33,649 nucleotides of DNA from Actinomycetota bacterium (lineage in GTDB: Bacteria; Actinomycetota; Thermoleophilia; Solirubrobacterales; Solirubrobacteraceae). Both the position numbers and the translations under genes were made by a program. Shown in pieces: positions 24,384-33,649 of the stretch. Under the pieces are notes generated by a model. It did not search any database and was not told the origin of the DNA. It worked only from the letters and a program-made list of their open reading frames with translations. The number at the start of each line of letters is the position of its first letter. Position 1 is the first letter of the stretch. The stretch spans positions 1-33,649 of the forward strand of contig WLOQ01000011.1 in assembly GCA_009699245.1 (NCBI GenBank), written 5' to 3'.

Positions 24384-24950
24384 ATGCTCGCCGTCCTGCC
24401 ACTCGCGAACGCCGCTGAGGAGGAGAGCAGCAACTTCCTCGTGAGCCCGAATGTCGGGCTCATGATCTGGACGTTGATCGCTTTCTCCATCACGGTCTTC
24501 GTGCTGAACAAGTTCGCGTTCCCCAAGATCAAGGAGGCGCTCGACAAGCGCGCCACCGCGATCGAGGACTCCGTGCTGCTTGCCGAGAAGTCCAAGGCGG
24601 AGTCCGAGGCGCTGCTCGCCGAGTACCGGGAGCGGCTCACCGAGGCCCGTGCGCAGGCGGACGACATCGTCCTGCGTGCGCGCAAGAACGCCGAGGTCTA
24701 CGAGCGTGAGTCGCAGGACCAGGCGCGTCACAAGCGCGAGGAACTCCTCGAGCAGACGCGCAAGGACATCGACGCCGAGACGCGCCGTGCGATCGAGGAG
24801 ATCCGCACGGAGGTGGCCGATCTCACGATCCTCGCCACCGAGCGTGTCACCGGCAAGGTGCTGACCGGTGAGGACCAGAAGCGGCTCGTCGACGAGGCGC
24901 TCCGCGATCTGGACTTCTCGGCGATCAACGCCACGGAGCGGCGCAACTAG
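24384..24950 (+). CDS. atpF: F1Fo ATP synthase subunit b
   Basis: A 188-residue subunit b with one membrane helix (about 24-43, GLMIWTLIAFSITVFVLNKF) followed by a long charged coiled coil that forms the peripheral stalk and ends at subunit delta. An additional hydrophobic N-terminal stretch (MLAVLPLANAAEEE) ends in an ANA site and may be a short signal peptide. It is a stand-alone b, not the b-delta fusion found in mycobacteria. It starts 4 bases after atpE and ends 2 bases before atpH. Confidence 0.95.
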   Translation: MLAVLPLANAAEEESSNFLVSPNVGLMIWTLIAFSITVFVLNKFAFPKIKEALDKRATAIEDSVLLAEKSKAESEALLAEYRERLTEARAQADDIVLRARKNAEVYERESQDQARHKREELLEQTRKDIDAETRRAIEEIRTEVADLTILATERVTGKVLTGEDQKRLVDEALRDLDFSAINATERRN

Positions 24951-24952
24951 CC

Positions 24953-25483
24953 ATGGAACAGATCGCACGGGTCTACGCGCGTTCGCTCTTCGAGGCGGCC
25001 CAAGAGGCCGGCCGCCTCGACGTCGTGCGCGACCAGTTCGGGGAGGTCGCGGATGCGGTCGACTCGAGCGCGGACCTGCGTCTCTTCCTCTTCTCCCCGT
25101 ATTTCTCGACGGAGGAGAAGAAGGACGGGATCCGGCGCGCGATCGACGACGCAGACCCGCTCGTCGAGAACGCCCTCACCTTGCTCGCGGAGAACCATCG
25201 CCTTCCGGCGATCTTCCGCATCCGCAAGGAGCTGGACCGGCTCTGGGAGGACGCGAACGACCTCCTGTCGGTCACCGTCACCAGCGCCGTCGAACTCGAC
25301 GACGCCGTCGTCGAGCGCATCGGCAGCGAGATCGGCCGCCAGACCGGCCGGCAGGTCACGCTGACGAGGCAGATCGATCCGTCGATCGTCGGCGGATTCA
25401 TCGTCCGCGCGGGCAACGCCATCGTCGACGCCTCCATCCGTAACCGCCTCGAGAACCTTCGCAAGCAGGTCGCACGCGCCTAG
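24953..25483 (+). CDS. atpH: F1Fo ATP synthase subunit delta
   Basis: A 176-residue OSCP/delta subunit. The N-terminal helical bundle starts ARVYARSLFEAAQEAGR and the C-terminal part has IDPSIVGGFIVRAGNAIVDASI, the most conserved stretch of the family. It links the peripheral stalk to the top of the alpha3-beta3 head. ATG lies 2 bases after the atpF stop. A GC-rich stem-loop spans its stop codon before atpA. Confidence 0.95.
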   Translation: MEQIARVYARSLFEAAQEAGRLDVVRDQFGEVADAVDSSADLRLFLFSPYFSTEEKKDGIRRAIDDADPLVENALTLLAENHRLPAIFRIRKELDRLWEDANDLLSVTVTSAVELDDAVVERIGSEIGRQTGRQVTLTRQIDPSIVGGFIVRAGNAIVDASIRNRLENLRKQVARA

Positions 25484-25490
25484 GCGTGCG
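25471..25490 (+). repeat. Stem-loop across the atpH stop, between atpH and atpA
   Basis: Perfect 7-base stem CGCACGC/GCGTGCG with a 6-base loop that contains the atpH TAG. It is not followed by a T-tract, and the atpA ribosome binding site AAGGAG (25496-25501) follows after 5 bases. Likely an mRNA processing or stability element within the operon. Confidence 0.45.
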
Positions 25491-25495
25491 ATCCC

Positions 25496-25501
25496 AAGGA
25501 G
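25496..25501 (+). promoter_or_regulatory. Shine-Dalgarno AAGGAG for atpA
   Basis: AAGGAG ends 12 bases before the ATG at 25514, a slightly long spacing, and directly follows the intra-operon stem-loop. Confidence 0.55.
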
Positions 25502-25513
25502 CCTGAAACAGCC

Positions 25514-27124
<1,611 letters not shown>

Positions 27125-27146
27125 GGGCCGACGCCGGACGACCACC

Positions 27147-28052
27147 ATGGCGCAGCGCGACGTCAAACAGCGGATCGATTCGGTCAAGAACATCCGCAAG
27201 ATCACGAGTGCGATGCAGATGGTCGCCGCGGCGCGTCTGCGCCGGGCCGAGCTGCGCATCGCCGCGCTGCGGCCGTACGCCGGCGCGATCCGCCGGATGA
27301 CCCGCCAGGCGGCAGCCGCCGCCGGCGGTGAGATCGCCTCGATGCCGATCCTGCAGCAGCACGAGCAGGAGAACGTCGTCGCCGTGCTGCTCGTCACGGG
27401 TGACCGTGGCCTCGCAGGCGCGTTCAACTCCCAGATCATCCGTGCCGGCCTGCGCGCCGCCGCGGAGTACGAGGCTGAGGGCAAGACGGTCCGCTTCTAC
27501 GCCTCCGGGCGCCGCGGCGTCTCGTCGCTCGTCTTCCGCAACCTCGACCCCGCCGGGCGCTACATCGGGTTCACCGATCGCCCCTCGTACGCCGACGCGC
27601 GCGACATCGCGCAGGACCTCGTCCAGGCGTACGTCGACGGCGAGGTCGATCGCGTCGAAGTCTTCTACAACGGATACGTCTCGGCGCTGACGCAGGAGGT
27701 GCGCCGCGAGGTGCTCCTTCCGCTCCAGCGCGCGACCATCGACGAGGCGATCGCCGAGGCGGAGGCCGAGGACGGCCCCGAAACCGGTCATCACGCCCTC
27801 GTCGAGTACGAGCCGGACCCGGACGTCATCCTGGAGCGCCTCGTGCCCGACTACGTGGAGATCTCGATCTACCGCGCGCTGCTCGAGTCGACGGCCTCCG
27901 AGCACGGTGCTCGCATGACCGCCATGCGCAGCGCATCGGAGAACGCGGCCGAGGTCATCGAGGACCTCACGCTCGAGATGAACCGCGCGCGTCAGGCCGA
28001 GATCACGCAGGAGATCATGGAAGTCGTCGCGGGCGCCGAGTCGCTCACCTAG
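27147..28052 (+). CDS. atpG: F1Fo ATP synthase subunit gamma
   Basis: A 301-residue gamma subunit. The N-terminal helix MAQRDVKQRIDSVKNIRKI and the C-terminal ARQAEITQEIMEVVAGAESL form the coiled-coil rotor shaft; LLVTGDRGLAGAFNSQI is the conserved middle motif. An acidic segment at about 207-225 (EAEAEDGPETGHH) is an insert relative to E. coli gamma. An in-frame upstream start at 27057 lies inside atpA and gives an arginine-rich extension not seen in the family, so ATG 27147 is used. No clear Shine-Dalgarno sequence precedes it. Confidence 0.96.
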   Translation: MAQRDVKQRIDSVKNIRKITSAMQMVAAARLRRAELRIAALRPYAGAIRRMTRQAAAAAGGEIASMPILQQHEQENVVAVLLVTGDRGLAGAFNSQIIRAGLRAAAEYEAEGKTVRFYASGRRGVSSLVFRNLDPAGRYIGFTDRPSYADARDIAQDLVQAYVDGEVDRVEVFYNGYVSALTQEVRREVLLPLQRATIDEAIAEAEAEDGPETGHHALVEYEPDPDVILERLVPDYVEISIYRALLESTASEHGARMTAMRSASENAAEVIEDLTLEMNRARQAEITQEIMEVVAGAESLT

Positions 28053-29507
<1,455 letters not shown>

Positions 29508-29514
29508 CCCGGAC

Positions 29515-29937
29515 ATGGCCCGCACCACGTTCCAGGTCGAGGTGCTCACCCCGGAAGGGGCGATCTTCGACGAGCAGGTCGAGATGCTCTCCACCCGCAC
29601 CGAGGTGGGATCGCTCGGCATCCTGGCGAACCACACGCCGCTGCTCGGCATGCTCGCTCCGACCGAGCTGCGCCTCTACCGCAGCGAGACGGACATCGTC
29701 CGCTTCGCCCAGGGTGAGGGGTACATCCAGGTCGGTGAGAACCGCGCGCTCGTGCTCGTCGAGGACGCCGTGCGTCCCGAGGATCTCGACGTCGACGCAC
29801 TGCGCGAGAAGCTGAAGACCGCGGAGGCCGAGCTGGCCGCCGCAGCCCCCGGGACCGAGGCGCAGCGCCGCGCACAGCGCGACAAGCGTCGCTGCGAGGC
29901 GTTCCTCGAGGTCGCGGGCGTCGACACCGGCCACTAG
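29515..29937 (+). CDS. atpC: F1Fo ATP synthase subunit epsilon
   Basis: A 140-residue epsilon subunit. The N-terminal beta sandwich contains FQVEVLTPEGAIFDEQVEML, GSLGILANHTPLLGML and a conserved turn; the C-terminal two-helix part (from about residue 88) is present and Ala/Arg-rich. The N-domain couples gamma to the c-ring, while the C-terminal helices can inhibit ATP hydrolysis. It begins 7 bases after atpD and is the last gene of the operon. The next gene is convergent. Confidence 0.95.
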   Translation: MARTTFQVEVLTPEGAIFDEQVEMLSTRTEVGSLGILANHTPLLGMLAPTELRLYRSETDIVRFAQGEGYIQVGENRALVLVEDAVRPEDLDVDALREKLKTAEAELAAAAPGTEAQRRAQRDKRRCEAFLEVAGVDTGH

Positions 29938-29957
29938 CGGCCGGCTGCACCCACCCG

Positions 29958-31067
29958 TCAGGCCGCGCTGCGGATCAGCCCGCAGCGCGCCGCGCCGCGC
30001 TCGAACTCGTCGAGTCCGAAGGCCTCAGCCGGGCCGAGCGCCCCGGTGCCGGACAGGCCGCCCGCCGCTGCGCGCTCCGCGCCCCAGGCGAGGAACCCGG
30101 CCGTGAGGTCGTAGGCGTTCGGGCCGGTCAGGCGCACGCTCGCGAGCGTCCTGCCCGCGGCGTCCTGGGCGTGGGCGACGACGACCGACCCGGTCGCAGC
30201 GCGCGCCTCAGCATCCGGCCCACCGGTGGAGCCGGGGACCTTGGCGAGCGCGGCCTTCATGCCGTCGCGCACCGGCCCGATGCGCGTCACGGCCGCCGTG
30301 ACGGCTGAGAAGGCCTGGACGGCACGCGTCGCGGGCCCGAACCAGCCGAGGTACGTGTCGACCTCCTCCAGCGTGGCGTGGAGGCGCGGGAGGGTGAACT
30401 GCTCGCTCGCGCCGACCGACATCGCGCTCGCCCGCCTGCCGGGAGCCGTCTCGAACGACGCGACGCGCCGTGCGCCGCGCTCGGTGATGAGCGCCCCGTC
30501 GCGGAAGGTGTAGCTCGGCTCGCCCATCATCCCCGCGGCGCTCGCACGGGTGCCGCCGCTCATCGCGTCGGCGGATGCGGGCCCGGTGGTGAAGTACCCG
30601 ACGACGACGCGCACGGCATCAGGGCCCGCATCGCGCAGCGCCAGGGCGCCGGCGAGGTTCCCGGGCACCCAGTCGTAGCCCATCGCCGTCAGCAGGCCGA
30701 CGCCGGCCTGCGCGGCGCGCGGGCCGTACTCCTCGAAGATCTGGCGGATGAACGTCCCCTCGCCGGTGGAGTCGAGGTAGTGCGCGCCGGCCCCGATGGC
30801 CGCCTCGACGGCCGGGGCACCCCAGCGCGCGAACGGGCCGACGGTGGAGATGAGGACGTCGCCGGCGCCGACGAGCGCCGCGACGCTCTCCGGGTCGGCG
30901 ACGTCGGCGGTGCGGGTCTCCAGGCCGCCGAGCTCCTGCGCGAGCAGCGCGAGGCGGTGGGCATCGCGGCCCGCCAGCACGGGGCGCACGCCGCGGCTGA
31001 CGAGCTCGCGGGCGGTGAGGTCGCCGGTGAAGCCGGTGGCGCCGAAGAGCACGATCTGCGAAGTCAT
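29958..31067 (-). CDS. Saccharopine-dehydrogenase-like / trans-acting enoyl reductase-family oxidoreductase
   Basis: A 369-residue protein with an N-terminal NAD(P)-binding Rossmann fold: IVLFGATGFTGDLTARELV, LAGRD at the end of strand 2, ISTVGPFARWG and HYLDSTGE. This is the pattern of the large family annotated saccharopine dehydrogenase that in mycobacteria includes trans-acting enoyl reductases of lipid synthesis. True saccharopine dehydrogenase activity is not implied, since no lysine-pathway genes are nearby. The C-terminal domain (about 130-369) has no catalytic motif I recognise. ATG at 31067 is preceded by TAGGGT six bases upstream. It is divergent from the M20 hydrolase gene. Confidence 0.85.
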   Translation of the reverse strand: MTSQIVLFGATGFTGDLTARELVSRGVRPVLAGRDAHRLALLAQELGGLETRTADVADPESVAALVGAGDVLISTVGPFARWGAPAVEAAIGAGAHYLDSTGEGTFIRQIFEEYGPRAAQAGVGLLTAMGYDWVPGNLAGALALRDAGPDAVRVVVGYFTTGPASADAMSGGTRASAAGMMGEPSYTFRDGALITERGARRVASFETAPGRRASAMSVGASEQFTLPRLHATLEEVDTYLGWFGPATRAVQAFSAVTAAVTRIGPVRDGMKAALAKVPGSTGGPDAEARAATGSVVVAHAQDAAGRTLASVRLTGPNAYDLTAGFLAWGAERAAAGGLSGTGALGPAEAFGLDEFERGAARCGLIRSAA

Positions 31068-31073
31068 GAGTCC

Positions 31074-31079
31074 ACCCTA
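31074..31079 (-). promoter_or_regulatory. -10 hexamer TAGGGT for the reductase gene, leaderless type
   Basis: TAGGGT on the minus strand ends 6 bases before the ATG at 31067. It lies only 11 bases from the divergent hexamer of the M20 gene. Confidence 0.48.
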
Positions 31080-31090
31080 CGCGGCGCGGT

Positions 31091-31096
31091 TACCCT
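31091..31096 (+). promoter_or_regulatory. -10 hexamer TACCCT for the M20 hydrolase gene, leaderless type
   Basis: TACCCT ends 7 bases before the ATG at 31104. With the TAGGGT on the opposite strand it forms a tight divergent promoter pair. Confidence 0.48.
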
Positions 31097-31103
31097 GCGT
31101 GGA

Positions 31104-32189
31104 ATGGATGAGCAGGCCCTCGCCACGCGCCTCATGGCCTACGACACCTCCCGCCCGGAGGGCATCCGCGTCGCCGCCGAGTTCGTCCGCGGCTGGCTCG
31201 AGGCGCGCGACATCCCGGTCACCACGATCGATCACCACGGTCTGCCGGTCCTCATCGCGCAGGTCGGGCCGGATGCCGGCCCCGACGTGATCCTCCACGG
31301 CCACCTCGACGTGGTCCCGGCGTTCGATCACCAGTTCATTCCTCAGCTCGACGGCGACCGTCTCATCGGTCGCGGCGCGTACGACATGAAGGGCGGCCTC
31401 GCCGCGATGCTCTTCGCGCTCGTCGACGCGCAGGCGCAGGATGCGGTTCGCGTGCGCCTCGTCTGCGTGCCGGACGAGGAGAGCGAGGATGTCGACAACC
31501 GCGCCACCGACGTCCTCGTCGCCGACGGGACGCTCACGGCCGACTTCGCGATCACCGGCGAGCCGACCGATCTGCACATCGGCATCCAGGCGAAGGGCGT
31601 GCTCGCACTGCGCGTCGAGGTGACGGGGACGGCCGCCCACGGGTCAACGCCGTGGCTGGGCGACAACGCCATCCTCAAGGCGCACGACGTCTTCCGCAGG
31701 ATCGAGACGCTCCCCTTCAGCCGCGAGTCGTCGGACCTCTTCGACCGGCCGTCGATCAACCTCGCCCGCATCATGGGTGGCGACGCGTTCAACAAGGTCC
31801 CCGATCGCTGCGCGATGGACGTCGACATCCGCTATCTCCCGGGCCAGGACGCCGCCGCGATCCGCGAGCAGATCGAGGCGCTCCCGGACGCGACGATCGT
31901 GCGCTCGTTCCATCGGTCGCCGGCGCTCGTCGAGCGCACGAACCCCTATGTGCTCGCGCTGCGCGACGCCGTCAGCCGCTCGCTGGAGGGCGAGGCGCTC
32001 TCGATCGGGCGCGACGGCGCCTCCGACGCCATCGCCTTCCTCGAGGCCGGCATCCCCGCGGTCGAGTTCGGTCCCATCGGCGCTGGCCACCACGGGCCCG
32101 AGGAGTGGGTCTCCGCCGCGTCGCTCGTGCGCTACCGGCGCGCGCTGGGCGACTTCATCGCGCTCCTGCCCAAGCACCTCGGCGGCTGA
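31104..32189 (+). CDS. M20-family zinc amidohydrolase (ArgE/DapE-like)
   Basis: A 361-residue M20 enzyme. Metal ligands and catalytic residues are in order: His67 and catalytic Asp69 in HGHLDVVPA, bridging Asp94 in GRGAYDMKGG, catalytic Glu125 and ligand Glu126 in PDEESED, and the late GHHGPEEWV His. The insert domain (about 165-280) mediates dimerisation. The family removes acyl groups from acetylornithine or succinyl-diaminopimelate, or cleaves dipeptides. GASDAIAF and GPIGAGHHGPEE fit the DapE/ArgE branch, but with no lysine or arginine genes nearby I leave the substrate open. ATG is supported by the -10 hexamer. Confidence 0.9.
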   Translation: MDEQALATRLMAYDTSRPEGIRVAAEFVRGWLEARDIPVTTIDHHGLPVLIAQVGPDAGPDVILHGHLDVVPAFDHQFIPQLDGDRLIGRGAYDMKGGLAAMLFALVDAQAQDAVRVRLVCVPDEESEDVDNRATDVLVADGTLTADFAITGEPTDLHIGIQAKGVLALRVEVTGTAAHGSTPWLGDNAILKAHDVFRRIETLPFSRESSDLFDRPSINLARIMGGDAFNKVPDRCAMDVDIRYLPGQDAAAIREQIEALPDATIVRSFHRSPALVERTNPYVLALRDAVSRSLEGEALSIGRDGASDAIAFLEAGIPAVEFGPIGAGHHGPEEWVSAASLVRYRRALGDFIALLPKHLGG

Positions 32190-32195
32190 CCGGAT

Positions 32196-32209
32196 CGGCG
32201 GATCCGCCG
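32196..32209. repeat. 14-base perfect palindrome between the M20 and LCP genes
   Basis: CGGCGGATCCGCCG, 6 bases after the M20 stop and 11 bases before the TACCCT hexamer, so it covers the -35 area of the LCP promoter. It may be an operator or a short terminator stem. Confidence 0.4.
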
Positions 32210-32220
32210 GGATCGCCCGG

Positions 32221-32226
32221 TACCCT
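32221..32226 (+). promoter_or_regulatory. -10 hexamer TACCCT for the LCP gene, with leader
   Basis: TACCCT lies 56 bases before the ATG at 32283, giving a leader of about 50 bases. Confidence 0.4.
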
Positions 32227-32256
32227 GAGAAAACCTCGGGTCCTGCGCCCGCCTCG

Positions 32257-32273
32257 CCTGCTGCTGCAGCAGG
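32257..32273 (+). promoter_or_regulatory. Leader hairpin before the LCP gene
   Basis: Perfect 7-base inverted repeat CCTGCTG/CAGCAGG with loop CTG, ending 9 bases before the ATG where a ribosome binding site would be expected. It could limit translation initiation. Confidence 0.35.
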
Positions 32274-32282
32274 TTGTTGATC

Positions 32283-33649
32283 ATGAGTCCCGATCCCGAA
32301 AAACCACCCCGCCCAGGGCTCGGCGTCGTCAAGCGAGCGGCGCTCGCGAGCATCTTGATCATCCTCCTGACCGCGTCGACGGTCGCCTCGGCCGCGCTCC
32401 TCGAGGTCAAGACCCTCGTCGACATCGTCAAGAAGGAGGGGCAGGCGATTCCGGGGGTCGAGAATGCGCTCGACAGCGTCGACGGCGGCCAGCCGCAGAC
32501 GATCCTCGTCATCGGCTCCGACGTACGCTACGCCGACCGCAACGCGAAGGGCGCCGCGCGCTCGGACACCCTGATGCTCGTGCGGCTCGACCCGGACAAG
32601 GGCGCCACCGCGGTGCTCTCGATCCCCCGCGACCTGCGCGTGCAGATCCCCGGCTACCTGCCGCAGAAGATCAACGCCGCATACGCGCTCGGCGGCCCGA
32701 AGCTCACGCTCGAGACCGTCCGGCAGCTCCTCGGCGTGCCGATCAACCACATCGTCGAGACGAACTTCAGTGGCTTCCGCCGCGCCGTGGACCGGCTCGA
32801 CTGCGTCTACATCGACGTCGACCACCGCTACTACCACTCGAACATCGGCCTTCCGCCGTCGGCGCAGTACGCGGAGATCGACATCGCGCCCGGCTACCAG
32901 AAGCTCTGCGGGACGAAGGCGCTGCAGTTCGCGCGCTACCGACACGGCGACTCGGACTTCGTGCGCGCGGCACGCCAGCAGGAGTTCCTGCGCCAGGCGA
33001 AGGGGCAGATCTCGCTCTCGTCGGTGCTCGGCGACCGCCAGGAGCTCGTGCGGATCTTCGCGCGGTACACGCGCACCGACATGCGCTCGAACGACGCGAT
33101 CCTGCGCCTCCTCAAGCTCGGCTTCCTCGCCTCCAAGAACCCCCTCCAGGAGGTCAAGTTCCCGGCCCAACCCGGTGTCGGGAGCGACCTGACGATCAGC
33201 CCGCAGGCGATCCAGGCGATGATGGAGGAGTTCAGCAGCATCCGCGCGACCGCCGGGGAGCGCGAGACCGGCGATACGAGCACCGCTGGGAACAAGGCGC
33301 GCAAGAAGCTCAAGAAGAAGACGAGCCCCGCGCTGCCGCCCGGTGTCATCGCCGACAAGACGAATGGTGAGGCGCAGGCGATCCAGGCCGCCTCGAAGAC
33401 GCCCATGCCGGTGTACTTCGTGGCCGCCAGGCTCGCCAGCGGCGGGTATGCGTCGGGCAACCCGGCGTACAAGCCGACGCGGGCATACAAGATCCGCGAC
33501 CGCGCCGGCAAGCTTCACGATGCCTACCGGATGGTCCTCGGCACGGGGATCGCCGGCGCCTATTACGGCGTGCAAGGCACGAACTGGAAGGCCCCGCCGA
33601 TTCTTGACAGCCCGAGCGAGCGGCGCCGCATGCGCGGACGGAGCTATGA
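32283..33649 (+). CDS. LytR-CpsA-Psr (LCP) family cell-wall glycopolymer ligase (3' partial)
   Basis: The frame is still open at the window end (455 codons visible). A cytoplasmic N-terminus of about 18 residues precedes one membrane helix (about 19-40), then an LCP domain (about 68-240): TILVIGSD, RSDTLMLVRLDPDKG, LSIPRDLRVQIPG, KINAAYALGGP, and RYRHGDSDFVRAARQQ with the arginines that grip the polyprenyl-pyrophosphate head group. LCP enzymes move wall polymers from the lipid carrier to peptidoglycan. After residue 320 a lysine-rich linker (NKARKKLKKKT) leads to an extra C-terminal region I do not recognise (GIAGAYYGVQGTNWKAPP). It may act on the product begun by the WecA-like transferase at 20426; that link is inference. 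Confidence 0.9.
   Translation, partial: MSPDPEKPPRPGLGVVKRAALASILIILLTASTVASAALLEVKTLVDIVKKEGQAIPGVENALDSVDGGQPQTILVIGSDVRYADRNAKGAARSDTLMLVRLDPDKGATAVLSIPRDLRVQIPGYLPQKINAAYALGGPKLTLETVRQLLGVPINHIVETNFSGFRRAVDRLDCVYIDVDHRYYHSNIGLPPSAQYAEIDIAPGYQKLCGTKALQFARYRHGDSDFVRAARQQEFLRQAKGQISLSSVLGDRQELVRIFARYTRTDMRSNDAILRLLKLGFLASKNPLQEVKFPAQPGVGSDLTISPQAIQAMMEEFSSIRATAGERETGDTSTAGNKARKKLKKKTSPALPPGVIADKTNGEAQAIQAASKTPMPVYFVAARLASGGYASGNPAYKPTRAYKIRDRAGKLHDAYRMVLGTGIAGAYYGVQGTNWKAPPILDSPSERRRMRGRSY

Overview
This window is a densely packed, strongly GC-rich stretch of an actinobacterial chromosome. The order rpmE - DUF1385 - prfA - prmC - rpiB - glyA - GlcNAc-1-P transferase - atpIBEFHAGDC, a Gram-positive style LytR-CpsA-Psr protein, small secreted PASTA and CARDB proteins, and frequent GTG starts fit class Thermoleophilia, most likely Solirubrobacterales. 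That placement is inference from gene content and order, not from a marker alignment. I see no rRNA, tRNA, CRISPR array, insertion sequence or prophage; no gap between genes exceeds about 175 bases.

Layout. (1) 1-867: 3' part of a secreted protein ending in a PASTA-like domain. (2) 877-3521: arsenic module, arsR divergent from a GAPDH gene followed by arsJ. (3) 3535-8004: hexapeptide acyltransferase, the MeaB GTPase, and a minus-strand pepA plus polytopic membrane protein operon. (4) 8070-14490: thiolase, HAD-IB hydrolase with no normal start codon, small blue-copper-like protein, stand-alone cobalamin-binding mutase subunit, then etfB-etfA-ETF:quinone oxidoreductase. This looks like acyl-CoA oxidation and electron delivery to the quinone pool, with MeaB and the B12 subunit pointing to a methylmalonyl-CoA-type mutase encoded elsewhere. 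(5) 14547-21631: CARDB protein, bL31, DUF1385 membrane protein, release factor 1 and its methylase, RpiB, GlyA and a WecA/TagO-like transferase. (6) 21622-22622: divergent TetR regulator and cupin. (7) 22795-29937: complete F1Fo ATP synthase operon. (8) 29958-33649: saccharopine-dehydrogenase-like reductase, M20 hydrolase and the 5' part of an LCP protein that runs off the window.

The clearest pattern beyond the genes is regulatory. Eleven genes, on both strands, have a TANNNT hexamer ending 6-10 bases before the annotated start codon and usually no Shine-Dalgarno sequence, as expected for leaderless transcripts. Several of these hexamers lie directly behind a compact stem-loop or overlap the TAG stop of the gene before. 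Genes inside operons (etfB, atpE, atpA) carry Shine-Dalgarno sequences instead. The ATP synthase operon differs: three tandem GTCACRAAGK repeats at helical spacing precede its likely promoter and a leader of roughly 110 bases that can fold in alternative ways.

Other points worth checking: the ArsR cysteine pattern matches the Corynebacterium CgArsR type although the linked genes act on arsenate; the ETF:quinone oxidoreductase lacks one of the four canonical cluster cysteines; and the HAD hydrolase appears to start at CTG within a CTGA overlap. I found no convincing wholly new multi-gene system. The arsenic module is of a described kind.
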